A stretch of DNA of 64,000 nucleotides from Prosopocoilus inquinatus (Eukaryota; Arthropoda; Insecta; Coleoptera; Lucanidae), in assembly GCA_036172665.1 (NCBI GenBank), contig CM069877.1, positions 25,073,001-25,137,000 of the forward strand. Reading direction: 5' to 3'. Shown piece by piece: positions 1 through 8,466 of this stretch. How positions within the stretch are numbered: position 1 is the stretch's first letter; the number at the start of each line of letters is the position of its first letter. Made by a program: the position numbers and the translations under genes. A model generated the notes under the pieces. That model was not told the origin of the DNA and did not search any database. It was given only the letters and a program-made list of their open reading frames with translations.

Positions 1-266
1 GGTTCGAACGGGAAGCCAAGAATTCAACCGTAGTTCTTTATAAGAAAGGAGTTGATTGACTAATTCAGACCTTAGCATGGTAGGGGAACATGACGGGGTA
101 TATCCCCTTTCTTCGCGATATTAGTTGCGCGCTTATCTCAGCAACCAATCACACTGGGACCTTTTTTGTAACTTCTGTGATCACACTTGTTTGTTAATGG
201 ATTCATTGTTACCGTCGATGGGTGGGGGATACTACAAGCTGGCTCTTCTCGTATTTTATGCCCGGG

Positions 267-432
267 CCTGGGACCGTATTCTCGAATCGAACGACAAGAG
301 TCGTATGCGAAAATGACGTCAAAATGATGCAATTCTCGAACGATTTCTACAGTTTTGTATAAGAGTCTACGTCATTTTGACGTCATTTTCGCATGCGACT
401 CTTATCGCTCGACTTGAGAATAGGGCCCCTGG
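267..432. repeat. Imperfect inverted repeat, MITE or foldback-like
   Basis: Two arms of roughly 55-65 bp face each other. The left arm is about 267-329 and the right arm about 370-432, separated by a 40-base loop. Both share the core TGCGAAAATGACGTCAAAAT read inward, with ATTCTC further out and a weaker match at the ends (CCTGGGACC against CCAGGGGCC). Each arm holds the CRE-like palindrome TGACGTCA. I did not find a convincing target-site duplication and no protein is encoded, so the class is unknown. The shape fits a small non-autonomous DNA element, but a chance-conserved foldback cannot be excluded. Confidence 0.6.
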
Positions 433-1014
433 ACTAACTCAAAGTTTCACTGTGTGCTCACAGAAAAACAATTTGTGGTCGGATAAACGAGATATGAATT
501 AAGGTTTTTTTTTTAATGGAACACCCTATATATTATTACGATTTTCGATTATAAATTAAGTTCTACTGTGACTACGTATATAATAAAACTGTGAAATAAA
601 ATAATTCCTATTTAATTTATTTTATTTTGGAATTTTAGAAATAGAAAACTCCCATTTATACAAGAGATATGATTCAAAATATCTTAAACACTTTTTCATT
701 TTGCGCAATAAAATTGAGAACGCTTTAAATATGTTTTACGTTAAATTTTCAGTTATTTTTCCGATTCATTTTTTGTTTCTACCTTAAACGTTAATGTTTA
801 GAAAATATCTAAATCGTTTTAATATGTTAATGGTAAAATTTTATTCAATGTTATTTAAAATCAAAACTTTTTTTGGGTGTCCGACACTCAATTGTTTTTT
901 GTGAATATCTATAGCAGTACTGAAATATATTGTACGACTTCTTTTATCCTTTTTTTTTTTTAAATCAAAAATAAAAGAGTTAAAGGAGGTAGGAATTCTC
1001 GCGTAGTCACCCTG
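433..1014. other. AT-rich intergenic DNA, no gene seen
   Basis: This stretch is strongly AT-rich with poly-T runs near 507 and 950 and no ORF that looks coding. At about 507-537 a T-run is followed by AATGGAACACCCTATATAT. From memory this resembles a dispersed motif common in insect intergenic DNA, but I cannot name the element. Short ORFs here look like chance readings. Confidence 0.5.
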
Positions 1015-1016
1015 TA

Positions 1017-1200
1017 CAGTGCTCGAAAGAAGGAATGTCTCCCCCATAGAATGCAAATGTTCGGGCTAAGCTGCCGAGACCCATATTACAGAGAGGCGGC
1101 TAAGCATTGCGAGCAGGTAATCCCGCTTGCGAAATGTGTCCGAGAGGTATTCGAAACGTTAGACCGTAAATATAATTATAAAACAAAGCGTTGTATTGTA
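1017..1200 (+). repeat. Left terminal inverted repeat of the Tc1/mariner-like MITE
   Basis: This arm pairs with 1735-1923. It contains the conserved blocks TGTTCGGGCTAAGCTG and CATTGCGAGCAGGTAATCCC. A 60-codon open frame starting at 1051 lies inside this arm and its mirror lies in the other arm. It is a by-product of the repeat, not a gene. Confidence 0.75.
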
Positions 1201-1734
1201 ACAATTTTATCGAACCACATTTTTCGTTTTTAATTCCAAGATAAAAATATAAATACGCATGATGGCCATAATCAGAAACAGCTACAGTACAGGATTCCAG
1301 ACAAAAATTGTATTATTGGTTTTAAAAATTATCCATGGTGTCACATCAACTTATTCTATTTAGTTTTGTGTATCCCCAATTTAAAATAATTTAACTCAGT
1401 ATTTCATTTGCTCCTGGCAAAATAAAATTCACAAAACGAACTATGACACAATCCAAAACAATTTATATTTGAAATGAACACTGAACCTTTACAATTTAAA
1501 AATAAAACAATAAAATATTAAATGAATATTACTCCTTAAATACAAGTTAAAGGCCGAAATAAATCTTTGAAGAATTCTAATTTTCAAATATTGAAATAAT
1601 TTTTTTTAATAAATAATTACCATATGAGAATCGTTTTGTTGAACTTAATTTTTATAAAATCATTAAACATTTACTTTTATTTTGCATGTATCGCATAGCA
1701 AAAAATATATGACTTTATCAAACAAATAACACTT

Positions 1735-1923
1735 TGTTTTATAATTATATTTACAGAATTTAGCAGTCGCACGTTTCGAATTTATCTGAGGCAGATTAAA
1801 TACATTTCGCAAGAGGGATTACCTGCTCGCAATGCTTGGCTTGGCTTGCTGTAATGTGGGTCTCGACAGCTTAGCCCGAACACTTGCATTTTATGGAGGA
1901 GACATTACTTTTTTCGGGTACTG
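1735..1923 (-). repeat. Right terminal inverted repeat of the Tc1/mariner-like MITE
   Basis: This is the reverse complement of the left arm. The best match runs from 1923 back to about 1800. A second block (TAAATATAATTATAAAACAAAG read inward, a few bases of it mismatched around the edges) matches after a short gap, extending the arm to about 1735. Read inward, its first bases are CAGTACCCGAAAAAAG. Confidence 0.75.
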
Positions 1924-1925
1924 TA

Positions 1926-2823
1926 CTTTCGAGTTGGAATTCGTGAACATTTTCCTACAAAATATATTAAACATTCTGTATTCCAATTCACACATAAATG
2001 ACGTATATAAAAATAAAAATTTAAATTCTATAATAAAGTTTGACTATATTAATTTATTAAAACTGTTCATCTCATCTTAAGGGGGTGCGCGACTTTCTTT
2101 AAAGTTTCTCCTGCGGAGCGACGGTAAGGGGCGAGGAACACTGAAGGGCGTGGTCTTGACCGACCAAAATGCGACGAGAAGCGAGATAGAAATATTCCAT
2201 AAATAGAAATATTTTTAATTCGAAGATAAATACCTAATGGACGGCAAACTACTTTGGAATTAGACGTATGGACGTATAATAACACATACGTAACCCATAC
2301 CTGTATTAATTTAAATAATAAATAACAAGTAATTTAAATATAATATTGACAATCTTATACCATAGAATACACAGAAGGCAAACTCTCAAATGGGGGTAAA
2401 GACTGCGTATCCAGACGGACAGATGAATCGGCTATGTCTACGGTTAGATTTGATTAGCCCGACATTATTTGTTTGCGACAGTTTGAGATTGTCAAATTTT
2501 GATTGCCTTCTACTTAGCCTAAAAACTCTTCTTTGGATTCGGTTTTTACTAGAAGCCGTGGGTATAAAGGTTGTCGCACATATAGCGCGGCGAACAAAAT
2601 TTCTTTTGTTGTATTGTTATGAGAGTACGCACACTGTTGCGACCCGGGGCGAACCCCGGCGCCGCTATACCCAGCTAACGAATTCTTGTTTGTATTTGGT
2701 TGATTTAAAATTTCTGAACGTTGAAATTTTAGATCGACTAATCACGAATAGAGCAAATTTGTGTCAGTGGTAGATGAAAGTTCCTATTACAGCTACTCAG
2801 CAAAAGTTTTAGTATCGTTAAAT
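1926..2823. other. Intergenic DNA, no recognisable gene
   Basis: A 127-codon open frame at 2390-2773 on the plus strand is the longest in the window. Its product has no motif I recognise, and its composition is not clearly protein-like, so I do not call a gene. A GC-rich patch lies at 2636-2668 inside otherwise AT-rich DNA. It contains a small perfect hairpin, CCGGGG-CGAA-CCCCGG, at 2644-2659. A second GC-richer patch lies at about 2080-2170. Nothing else stands out. Confidence 0.4.
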
Positions 2824-3116
2824 TTACATTAAGAAAAGTGTTTTAGCGGCGACAGTAAATGAATTAAATAACCACATGTAAGAGCTAAGTACCAAATGCC
2901 CATTTATTGCTTCACATCTTGAGCAAATCTTACGCCGCCCCAAGAAACATTTTATCTTTTTTTGTGCTTCCGCACTGTCTAAATTTTCAATATTTAATTT
3001 GTTCACTAGCTCCTGGTAGGTCATTTTTTAAAAATAATATTTTGCGTGCTTCATATTCCATAAAATAGGCAGTTTTTCATAATCTTGCAAAGCAACAAAG
3101 CTGTTTCATTGGTCCA
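2824..3116 (-). pseudogene. Decayed MADF-domain fragment
   Basis: Reading the minus strand from 3116, one frame gives WTNETALLLCKIMKNC and then an in-frame TGA at 3053-3051. After a frameshift before 3024 another frame gives MTYQELVNKLNIENLD followed by SAEAQKKIKCF, and then an aromatic stretch SSYMWLFNSF. This order matches the MADF (Myb/SANT-like in Adf-1) layout: a leading Trp with a hydrophobic helix, a middle helix around an 'x-ELVxxL' segment, a third helix ending in KKIK, and a downstream W/Y/F-rich patch. MADF proteins are DNA-binding factors, greatly expanded in insects and also carried by some transposons. The stop and frameshift mean this copy is broken. The family call comes from remembered domain layout, not from a search, and chance similarity is possible. 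Confidence 0.45.
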
Positions 3117-3224
3117 TTCTATGGCTAACTGAAAATTCGAAAACCTTTTCTACGAGAGCTGTGTCGCGTGGCTTTCAATATGCGACTTTTTTCTCATTCT
3201 AACTACGCATTCATGCGTGAAGCA

Positions 3225-3370
3225 ATTAATTTCTTTGAGCCTGTACCCGAGACCGACACCAAGCGGATCGCGCTGCCAGCTATTCCCGCATAATATGCGT
3301 GCGCGCATAGCCGTTTACACTTGAGCGTTCGCAGAGGATCAGTGCGTGCGTGCTCCAATCTAAACGCACC
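3225..3370 (+). promoter_or_regulatory. CpG-rich patch with initiator-like motif
   Basis: This 145-bp patch is much richer in G, C and CpG than its surroundings (for example ATGCGTGCGCGCATAG at 3295-3310). TCAGT at 3339-3343 matches the arthropod initiator consensus and is followed by GCGTGCGTGC. No convincing coding exon follows: the open frame after it starts with GTG and encodes nothing I recognise. It could be an orphan promoter, a promoter of a non-coding transcript or simply a local composition change. Confidence 0.2.
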
Positions 3371-4340
3371 TTTAGAAAATCAAAAATCTTTTTTCGAAAT
3401 ATTGCGCCACAGAAAATTTTGTCTGAATATCAAGCGAAACACTTTATGAAAACTTATCGGAACCTATTCAAATTTTATCTAATTTCTCCAACAATTCCAA
3501 ATTATGACAATTTTTTAAGTGTCACATTTTAGAAACACACTGTACAAATAGGTTCCGAGGATTCTGACAGTTTTCGCCAGTCTTTCCCATGTTCCCATAC
3601 TGCTGACTGCGGGAACAAAAGTAACTGATAGGTAATTCTCCGGCACGTTCGTAAAGTTGCTTACATTTCCCTCGATTTTACGAACGAACAGGGGAGCAGT
3701 GGTGTCACCCAAGGAGACTTTACAAACACAACCTAAAGCTTGCTCACTGGGTCTGTTACTGCTTATATTTGGTTATCGAAGCTGCTCGAGGGATTCACTG
3801 CAATCAAAAACGATTTGCAACAAATTTTTTTAAAACTTTCATTATGCTTTGACAGCAAGCGTGGCCGCCTTGCATAGGGTGACTTATTACGTAGCAAAAC
3901 CGCTTCTATTTGTCTATCATACTACAATGTCAGGTCAAAAAGCAATCGTAAGATGTCACTGTTTTACCTATACAAATGAACATTTGTTGCCATGGCCAAC
4001 CATATTAACAATTTCAAATTGAAAAACTGCCGAATATCCGTTATTTTTTTAAATAAACATATCGAATGATACATCGCCGGAAATGTAAAAAATGCCGTTT
4101 TTGCAATCATGGCCTACTAGAGTTACTACTTGTTTATTAAAATAATTAAATTAATGAGGCGCCTCTTATTCTGGTAATGTTTATTTTATATTGAATTATG
4201 TAATTGATTATTAGAAATAAAAATAATGTGCTTAAAATTCTCAGCAGAACATAGCATGAGGCTAGGAGTTAACAAAAAAAAACAATTATATTAATAGGTG
4301 CGAACTGTAAAATTTCATTTCGGCTTTGAAATGTATTCTA
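3371..4340. other. Intergenic DNA, no gene seen
   Basis: No coding signal is recognised here. An exact 11-bp inverted pair, CGGAACCTATT and AATAGGTTCCG, lies at about 3459 and 3547, spaced about 75 bp apart, and is probably fortuitous. A 10-bp palindrome GAGGCGCCTC lies near 4157. The rest is AT-rich. Confidence 0.4.
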
Positions 4341-4476
4341 ATAGCGTTTTTCGCTGGCTGCACCAGTGGGCACTGAGTGTATCTCTATCTCGTTTTATTA
4401 CATAAAGCTGAACCGAGATGGAGATATACTCAGTGCGCACTGAGTGCAAGAAAGTGCGACCAGTGAAAAACGCTAT
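4341..4476. repeat. 136-bp foldback element
   Basis: The two halves are near reverse complements. Read inward both begin ATAGCGTTTTTC and both contain GCACTGAGT followed by TATCTC, ending at ATCTCG. The right arm carries about 11 extra bases forming the local palindrome CACTCAGTGCGCACTGAG. The loop is about 21 bases (4393-4413). TA occurs at both outer edges (4342-4343 and 4474-4475), which could be a target duplication or part of the palindrome. It is probably a MITE-like foldback. A transcribed hairpin is an alternative. Confidence 0.65.
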
Positions 4477-5573
4477 AAAACTGTCATGTTTAGTCAACTG
4501 GTTAAAACCGGCTAAAACTTACCATGGGGCGGAGCTAGCGCGGTTGTTAATTCGTTTCAAATACGGCGCCATCTGTTCGAAAAGAATGGAATTTAAAATA
4601 TTATTTATTTATTATAATAACTGGTTTTCTAACAATCCTTTTACTTTTCTAACTTTACTAAATTAAACTATAACATAAATTACATGACTGTAAAGAAAGG
4701 TTTTTTCATATTTTTTAAAATAACATTGAATATTTACAGTTTCAAATATAGTGTTCAACATAAATAGTATTTATACAAAAGTATAAAGTAAATTGTCGAT
4801 TCTAAGTCTTTAACGCCATAAATAAAAGGTTCAGCAATGCGTATGTCAAATTTCAAAAGAATAGGTGCATTTCTCACGGAAATATTTAATTTCTACGCAC
4901 TATTGAATTCACAATATTTTGGTGTATGCCGCGCTCCCCCTTAAACAAGTTATATCTTCATCATTATTATTTTAAAATTCCCTCCCAAGGATCGTGAATT
5001 ATCGTGTGCTGGGGCTCGTTCAGGAATAAGAAAGAGCGCGCTCTGGGTAATATACTTTCTCTCTCATGTAAATTATTTTACGCGTTTTGCTTTCCATTTT
5101 AAACGCCCAAAGTGCATTCGCAATGCAGTTTCTGAACGCTCCTCAATGGCCTCTCGAATCGTCATGTACCGACTAGGATTTCATCGAACGGCCGGCCTGC
5201 TGTGCCCACATTATTTACAGTAGATATTTGTAATTGTAAAAACATTGTAAACATGTTGATACTGCCGAAGATTATTTCTTACAATTTGTATGTGGAGCTT
5301 ATTTCTGCTACAAAAATTTAAACTTCGTTAGAAGCCGACGACGCCGACAGACAATGCAACAACATGCTAAAGGGTAACCAATGAAATGTTTGGAGCGCAC
5401 CTGCAGCCAAGGCCAACCAATCATAAAATTAGAAACATTTCCCCTTAAATGTCATAGTGTTGGGGATTAACAAGCAAGTAAAATAACAACCCGAGAGGGG
5501 TACCTTCGCAAGGATTCCTCTTAAGAATACGAGTTGTTAACTTTCAATATGTTGAGTTTGAATCGGGTCTACA
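4477..5573. other. Intergenic DNA, no gene seen
   Basis: No convincing coding region is visible. The sequence GGCGCCATCTG at 4565-4575 resembles a CTCF core site. Short palindromes such as GAGCGCGCTC near 5034 occur. CpG content rises modestly between 4980 and 5200. Nothing else could be assigned. Confidence 0.4.
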
Positions 5574-5632
5574 TTCAGGCTCGGTGATCACCTGAACAAG
5601 GGCAGAAAACGGACGTTCTGCCCGAATTCGGG
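5574..5632. repeat. Cluster of three small dyads
   Basis: Three adjacent or overlapping inverted repeats lie within 59 bp: TTCAGG...CCTGAA (5574-5596), GGGCAGAA...TTCTGCCC (5600-5623) and the perfect 12-bp palindrome CCCGAATTCGGG (5621-5632). They could form alternative stems. I do not recognise a known RNA family, and no tRNA fold is present. Confidence 0.5.
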
Positions 5633-5916
5633 ACATATTCAATATGCCGTCTATTACCGATCAGTTGTTTTCTGGATAAGTAACCATTAGATTATCTTAT
5701 CGAATTTCATCGTGCTTGGACTATTTTGAGCTCACTTGTAATTTTTTTAACAAAAAAAGCTTTTGTTTCTTAACATGAGAAGTACATCTTACGACGAAAT
5801 AAATCAGTTTTTCAAGCCAGCGACATCTGGTAGCATTAGAATGAGAGCCCGCTAACATAGGTTCGAAAAATTGTAGTATGAACTTTAAAGTTTGGAAATT
5901 TAGGACGATGCGATCG
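5633..5916. other. Short intergenic stretch, no gene seen
   Basis: No coding signal is visible. CCAGCGACATCTGG at 5817-5830 has palindromic ends and a CTCF-like core; similar cores occur at 4565 and 6306. Confidence 0.35.
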
Positions 5917-6215
5917 TAACGAGTATCAGTTATCGATAAGTATCGAAATATTGGACAGAGGTTTAAAACAAAAATTAGGATTTATTATCTCAAAACTTTA
6001 TTCATTCACAGAAATATTATCAGCATGTTCAGAGGTTAAACTTGTTCTTCGATGTTCTATATTATACGTGTCGGTATATCGATATCGGTATAACTATATC
6101 CGACAGGTATCGATATATCGGACGATACGTATCGAAATATCAGATATCAATACGATGATACAGCTGAAAATCGATAGAGCTGGCGTATAGATACAAATCG
6201 ATATATCGACCCGTC
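5917..6215. promoter_or_regulatory. CGATA/TATCG cluster, possible insulator or DRE region
   Basis: CGATA or its complement TATCG recurs more than ten times in 300 bp. The full palindrome TATCGATA occurs at 5931-5938, 6077-6084 and 6108-6115. In Drosophila, TATCGATA is the DRE bound by DREF, and clustered CGATA motifs are bound by the boundary factor BEAF-32. A simple degenerate expansion of a TATCGA-type sequence would look the same, so function is inferred. The hAT-type element begins 18 bp beyond the cluster. Confidence 0.4.
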
Positions 6216-6224
6216 GTTTATAGG

Positions 6225-6232
6225 GATAAAAT
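6225..6232. repeat. Left 8-bp target-site duplication of the hAT MITE
   Basis: GATAAAAT directly abuts the left end of the element and is repeated exactly at 6710-6717. Confidence 0.85.
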
Positions 6233-6709
6233 TAGTGTTGTTAAATTACCGGTAATTTTTTTTTAATTTTAATGTTACCGTAATATTACCAATTGCAGCT
6301 CAAGTGGCGACATCTCGCGCCGGAATTACCAATTACACTTTTAACTAAAAATGTGATTTTTACGCAATTTTCTGATTAATTTGATACCGAATACACGTTA
6401 CTTTTTGGCTTTTGTTAAAAATAAGGTTTACAATATTTAATAGTATGTATTTCCACTAAATAAATTCATGTGAAAACAAAAATCATTGTAGGTTATGAAA
6501 TATTTATTTCCTTTTCTTGGTATTTACATTTTTCCTAAATAATCAAAAGTATTCCTTGACCATTTTTTTCATTGGTTTACTTGAATGTTGCAAGTGTGTA
6601 ACTCGAAATTACGTTATCTTGACGACAGAGGTAACAAACGGTAATAAATGAATGTTACCTTACTGGTAACATTGGAAATTTACCGTAAAACGTGGTAATT
6701 TTAACACTA
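6233..6709. mobile_element. hAT-type non-autonomous element (MITE)
   Basis: The left end reads TAGTGTTGTTAAATTACC. The right end read inward on the other strand is TAGTGTTAAAATTACC. Both ends are followed by further GGTAA/ACGGTAA blocks. Immediately outside both ends is the identical 8-bp direct repeat GATAAAAT, the length hAT transposases create. The 477-bp interior encodes no protein, so movement would need a transposase supplied elsewhere. Multiple internal GTTACC/GGTAAC blocks (for example 6272-6276, 6655-6670) make subterminal repeats, as hAT elements often have. The intact target duplication suggests the insertion is not very old, although the two ends differ by a few bases. Confidence 0.85.
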
Positions 6710-6717
6710 GATAAAAT
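6710..6717. repeat. Right 8-bp target-site duplication of the hAT MITE
   Basis: GATAAAAT is identical to 6225-6232 and abuts the right end of the element. Confidence 0.85.
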
Positions 6718-7629
6718 ACTACAAGTTACCTCCTCAAACCTGTTCCACAAAAAGGAGGAAGGACCTAACAAATATGTCGTTAATCTCTAGGAAAAATGTG
6801 GTACAGTAGTATTGCGTGTGCTGCATAATAATGTCACTATTGATCACACTGTGTACATACTATCGCCGACTATAAACAGACCGAGAAGCAATAAGACTTC
6901 AAACCTTATTATACGATAACTAGTGCCAAGTAAATGATTAGTCGTTTTTTTTATATCTGCGTTTGTACGTTAAAGTTAACTTAGCAATTTTTATGTGGCC
7001 CACTCTGATTTTTTTTTAATGCTTGAGGAGAGCATCTGCATGGTTGACCTAAATTGCAAAAATGTAAACTATCATTATTACATGTTCTTGAATGTTTAGT
7101 TTTTTAAGATTTATTGACTTTCCAGAAGAAAAATGTAATAAAAGATACTACAATTGTAGCTGAAATAGAACTAAAAGCAAATCATATGAGAAATTGCCAT
7201 TGTTTGATATATTTTGCTATATATTTTTCAAAAAAAAAAATATACAATTTTGTTTCTAGTTTTAATTGTGTGACTTTAACTTTTTCTTTATGTGTAATGA
7301 TATGAAATCATGTTTTACTGTATTAACAATAATAAAAAGTTAAACCTTAAGAACGAATGCTTGTCATAAATCTGATTTGTATAATTTGTAGTTACTTACA
7401 TGAACAAAGTAACATTTTAGATTTGTAATTTGAAAATTAGCTTCCTTAACATAAAAGTCAATACCACATGATCAAATACTTTTACCCTTTAGAAGGCTAT
7501 GACATTATTTAGTAATAATATTGGAATGAATAAAATACACTTAGAGGGTGTTATCAGTTTTCAGTCACGTGATACTTCTACTACTACAAAATAAAACCAG
7601 AAAAAAAATTTTTACATATAAAAATATTA
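6718..7629. other. AT-rich intergenic DNA, no gene seen
   Basis: This is very AT-rich with short frames only. A 63-codon plus-strand frame at 7114-7305 has no recognisable content. An E-box CACGTG lies near 7566. If the terminal exon at 7668-7886 is real, this stretch is downstream of that gene. Confidence 0.4.
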
Positions 7630-7635
7630 TTTATT
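7630..7635 (-). terminator. Candidate polyadenylation signal AATAAA
   Basis: Read on the minus strand, AATAAA lies 33 bases after the TAA stop codon of the putative terminal exon. That distance is compact but normal for a 3' UTR. AATAAA is common by chance in such AT-rich DNA, so its value rests on position. Confidence 0.3.
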
Positions 7636-7667
7636 GTAACTTTCAACTGTCTACGGTAAGTTTTCAT

Positions 7668-7886
7668 TTACAACTGATGTTCACGCATTAATAAATTTCT
7701 TTTCAAGTTTTCATTTTGTATTTTCTTTTTTATGTATATAAATCTTAATTTTTCATCCGTTTTAGTTTTCTTTTTTACTATTCTTTTCCTCTTTTTTTGC
7801 GAATGAGAAGTGGATGTGGAATCTTGAATTAAGAATTGAGATGGATGCAATGTGGAATCTTGAATTAAGACTTGAGAAGGATCCCA
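7668..7886 (-). CDS. Probable 3'-terminal exon of a minus-strand gene (partial)
   Basis: On the minus strand a classic splice acceptor (pyrimidine-rich CATCTTTTTGCTTAG ending at 7887) is followed by an open frame of about 72 codons ending in TAA at 7670-7668. The product begins about DPSQVLIQDST, has a second 12-residue copy HPSQFLIQDSTS, then a basic, nuclear-localisation-like segment KKRKRIVKKKTK, and ends in a charged helical tail (EKLRFIYIKKKIQ then NLKRNLLMREHQL). Such a basic segment plus short helical C-terminus is typical of the ends of Myb/SANT-like or MADF regulatory proteins, but I cannot assign a family. No upstream exon is evident in the 500 bp before the satellite. The exon may be orphaned, belong to a gene whose other exons lie beyond the array, or be a chance frame. 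Confidence 0.35.
   Translation of the reverse strand, partial: WDPSQVLIQDSTLHPSQFLIQDSTSTSHSQKKRKRIVKKKTKTDEKLRFIYIKKKIQNENLKRNLLMREHQL
7814..7885. repeat. 36-bp tandem duplication, two copies
   Basis: Units 7814-7849 and 7850-7885 share ATGTGGAATCTTGAATTAAG and differ at a few bases near the end. Because 36 is a multiple of three, the duplication keeps the minus-strand frame and yields the repeated 12-residue motif with core LIQDST. That is mild support for coding selection on this stretch. Confidence 0.8.
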
Positions 7887-7891
7887 CTAAG

Positions 7892-8403
7892 CAAAAAGAT
7901 GTTATATAAACATTGTGTGAACGTTATTTTGTTAGATGTAATGATTACGGTTAAACGTTTTTAATATAGAAAGTAACGTTACGCCAATAGTTCTATGTCC
8001 TAGTAAGCGATGTTGCAGAATAACGTTATAAAAAAAATGTTGACCCGACGTCTCTTTATTAACGCTGCATAAATATAAATTGCAATGTTTTATTTATGTT
8101 TACATGTAATATTATCTTTATGTTTCTTATACTTGTTTCATGAACGTTCCTTTAGGAATGTGTCATTGACGTTCCTTTAGAAACATTGCACTGCTATTTC
8201 AATACAACACACTGTGTTTCACTTCTCAACTGCACACCCCTGTCCTTTTTTTATTTTATTAACGCATTGATTTTAAATTTTCGCCTTGTCTAATCATGAA
8301 ATATTATTAAGAAAAGTTGTTTAAAATTAGGAAATAACCCCAATTCCCAAATTTCAGCGAAAATTTTTGATTTTTAATTATTTGATTAACAGCAAAATTT
8401 AGC
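7892..8403. other. AT-rich spacer between last unique feature and the satellite
   Basis: No gene is recognised. ACGTTCCTTTAG occurs twice at 8144-8155 and 8169-8180, a 25-bp-spaced direct repeat. There are no degenerate satellite monomers here, so the array edge at 8404 is abrupt. Confidence 0.5.
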
Positions 8404-8466
8404 TCGTATCCCAGATCAGAGTTACTGGAGTCCGTCGAAACGTCAAATAAGATGATAGATAGTAAA

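Larger units (their letters stand above)
1017..1923. mobile_element. Tc1/mariner-like MITE with long TIRs
   Basis: The element begins CAGTGCTCGAAAGAAGG and, read from its other end on the opposite strand, CAGTACCCGAAAAAAGT. Both ends are flanked by TA (1015-1016 and 1924-1925), the target duplication used by the Tc1/mariner superfamily, and CAGT is a usual start for that group. The terminal inverted repeats match closely for about 120 bp and, with gaps, for up to about 190 bp. The 500-base interior is AT-rich and shows no transposase reading frame or DDE/D-type domain, so the element is non-autonomous. Divergence between the arms (about 15 percent by eye) suggests an old insertion. Superfamily is inferred from TIR start and TSD only. 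Confidence 0.8.

Noticed and set aside
1..17. tRNA-like GGTTCGAAC at the window start
   Set aside because: It matches a B-box fragment, but the following bases do not form a T-arm, and no upstream sequence is available to test a tRNA or SINE.
1051..2080. Open frames at 1051-1233 and 1832-2080 as genes
   Set aside because: Both start inside the inverted-repeat arms of the Tc1/mariner-like element and read complementary copies of the same DNA.
2641..2665. Possible tRNA T-arm in the GC-rich hairpin
   Set aside because: The loop is four bases, not seven, and no other tRNA arms flank it.
2390..2773. 127-codon plus-strand frame as a gene
   Set aside because: No domain, signal or splice context is recognisable, and it runs through a GC-rich hairpin. 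It is the longest frame, but still plausible by chance.
3350..3532. 60-codon frame downstream of the initiator-like motif
   Set aside because: It starts with GTG, which is not a normal eukaryotic nuclear start, and the product is not recognisable.
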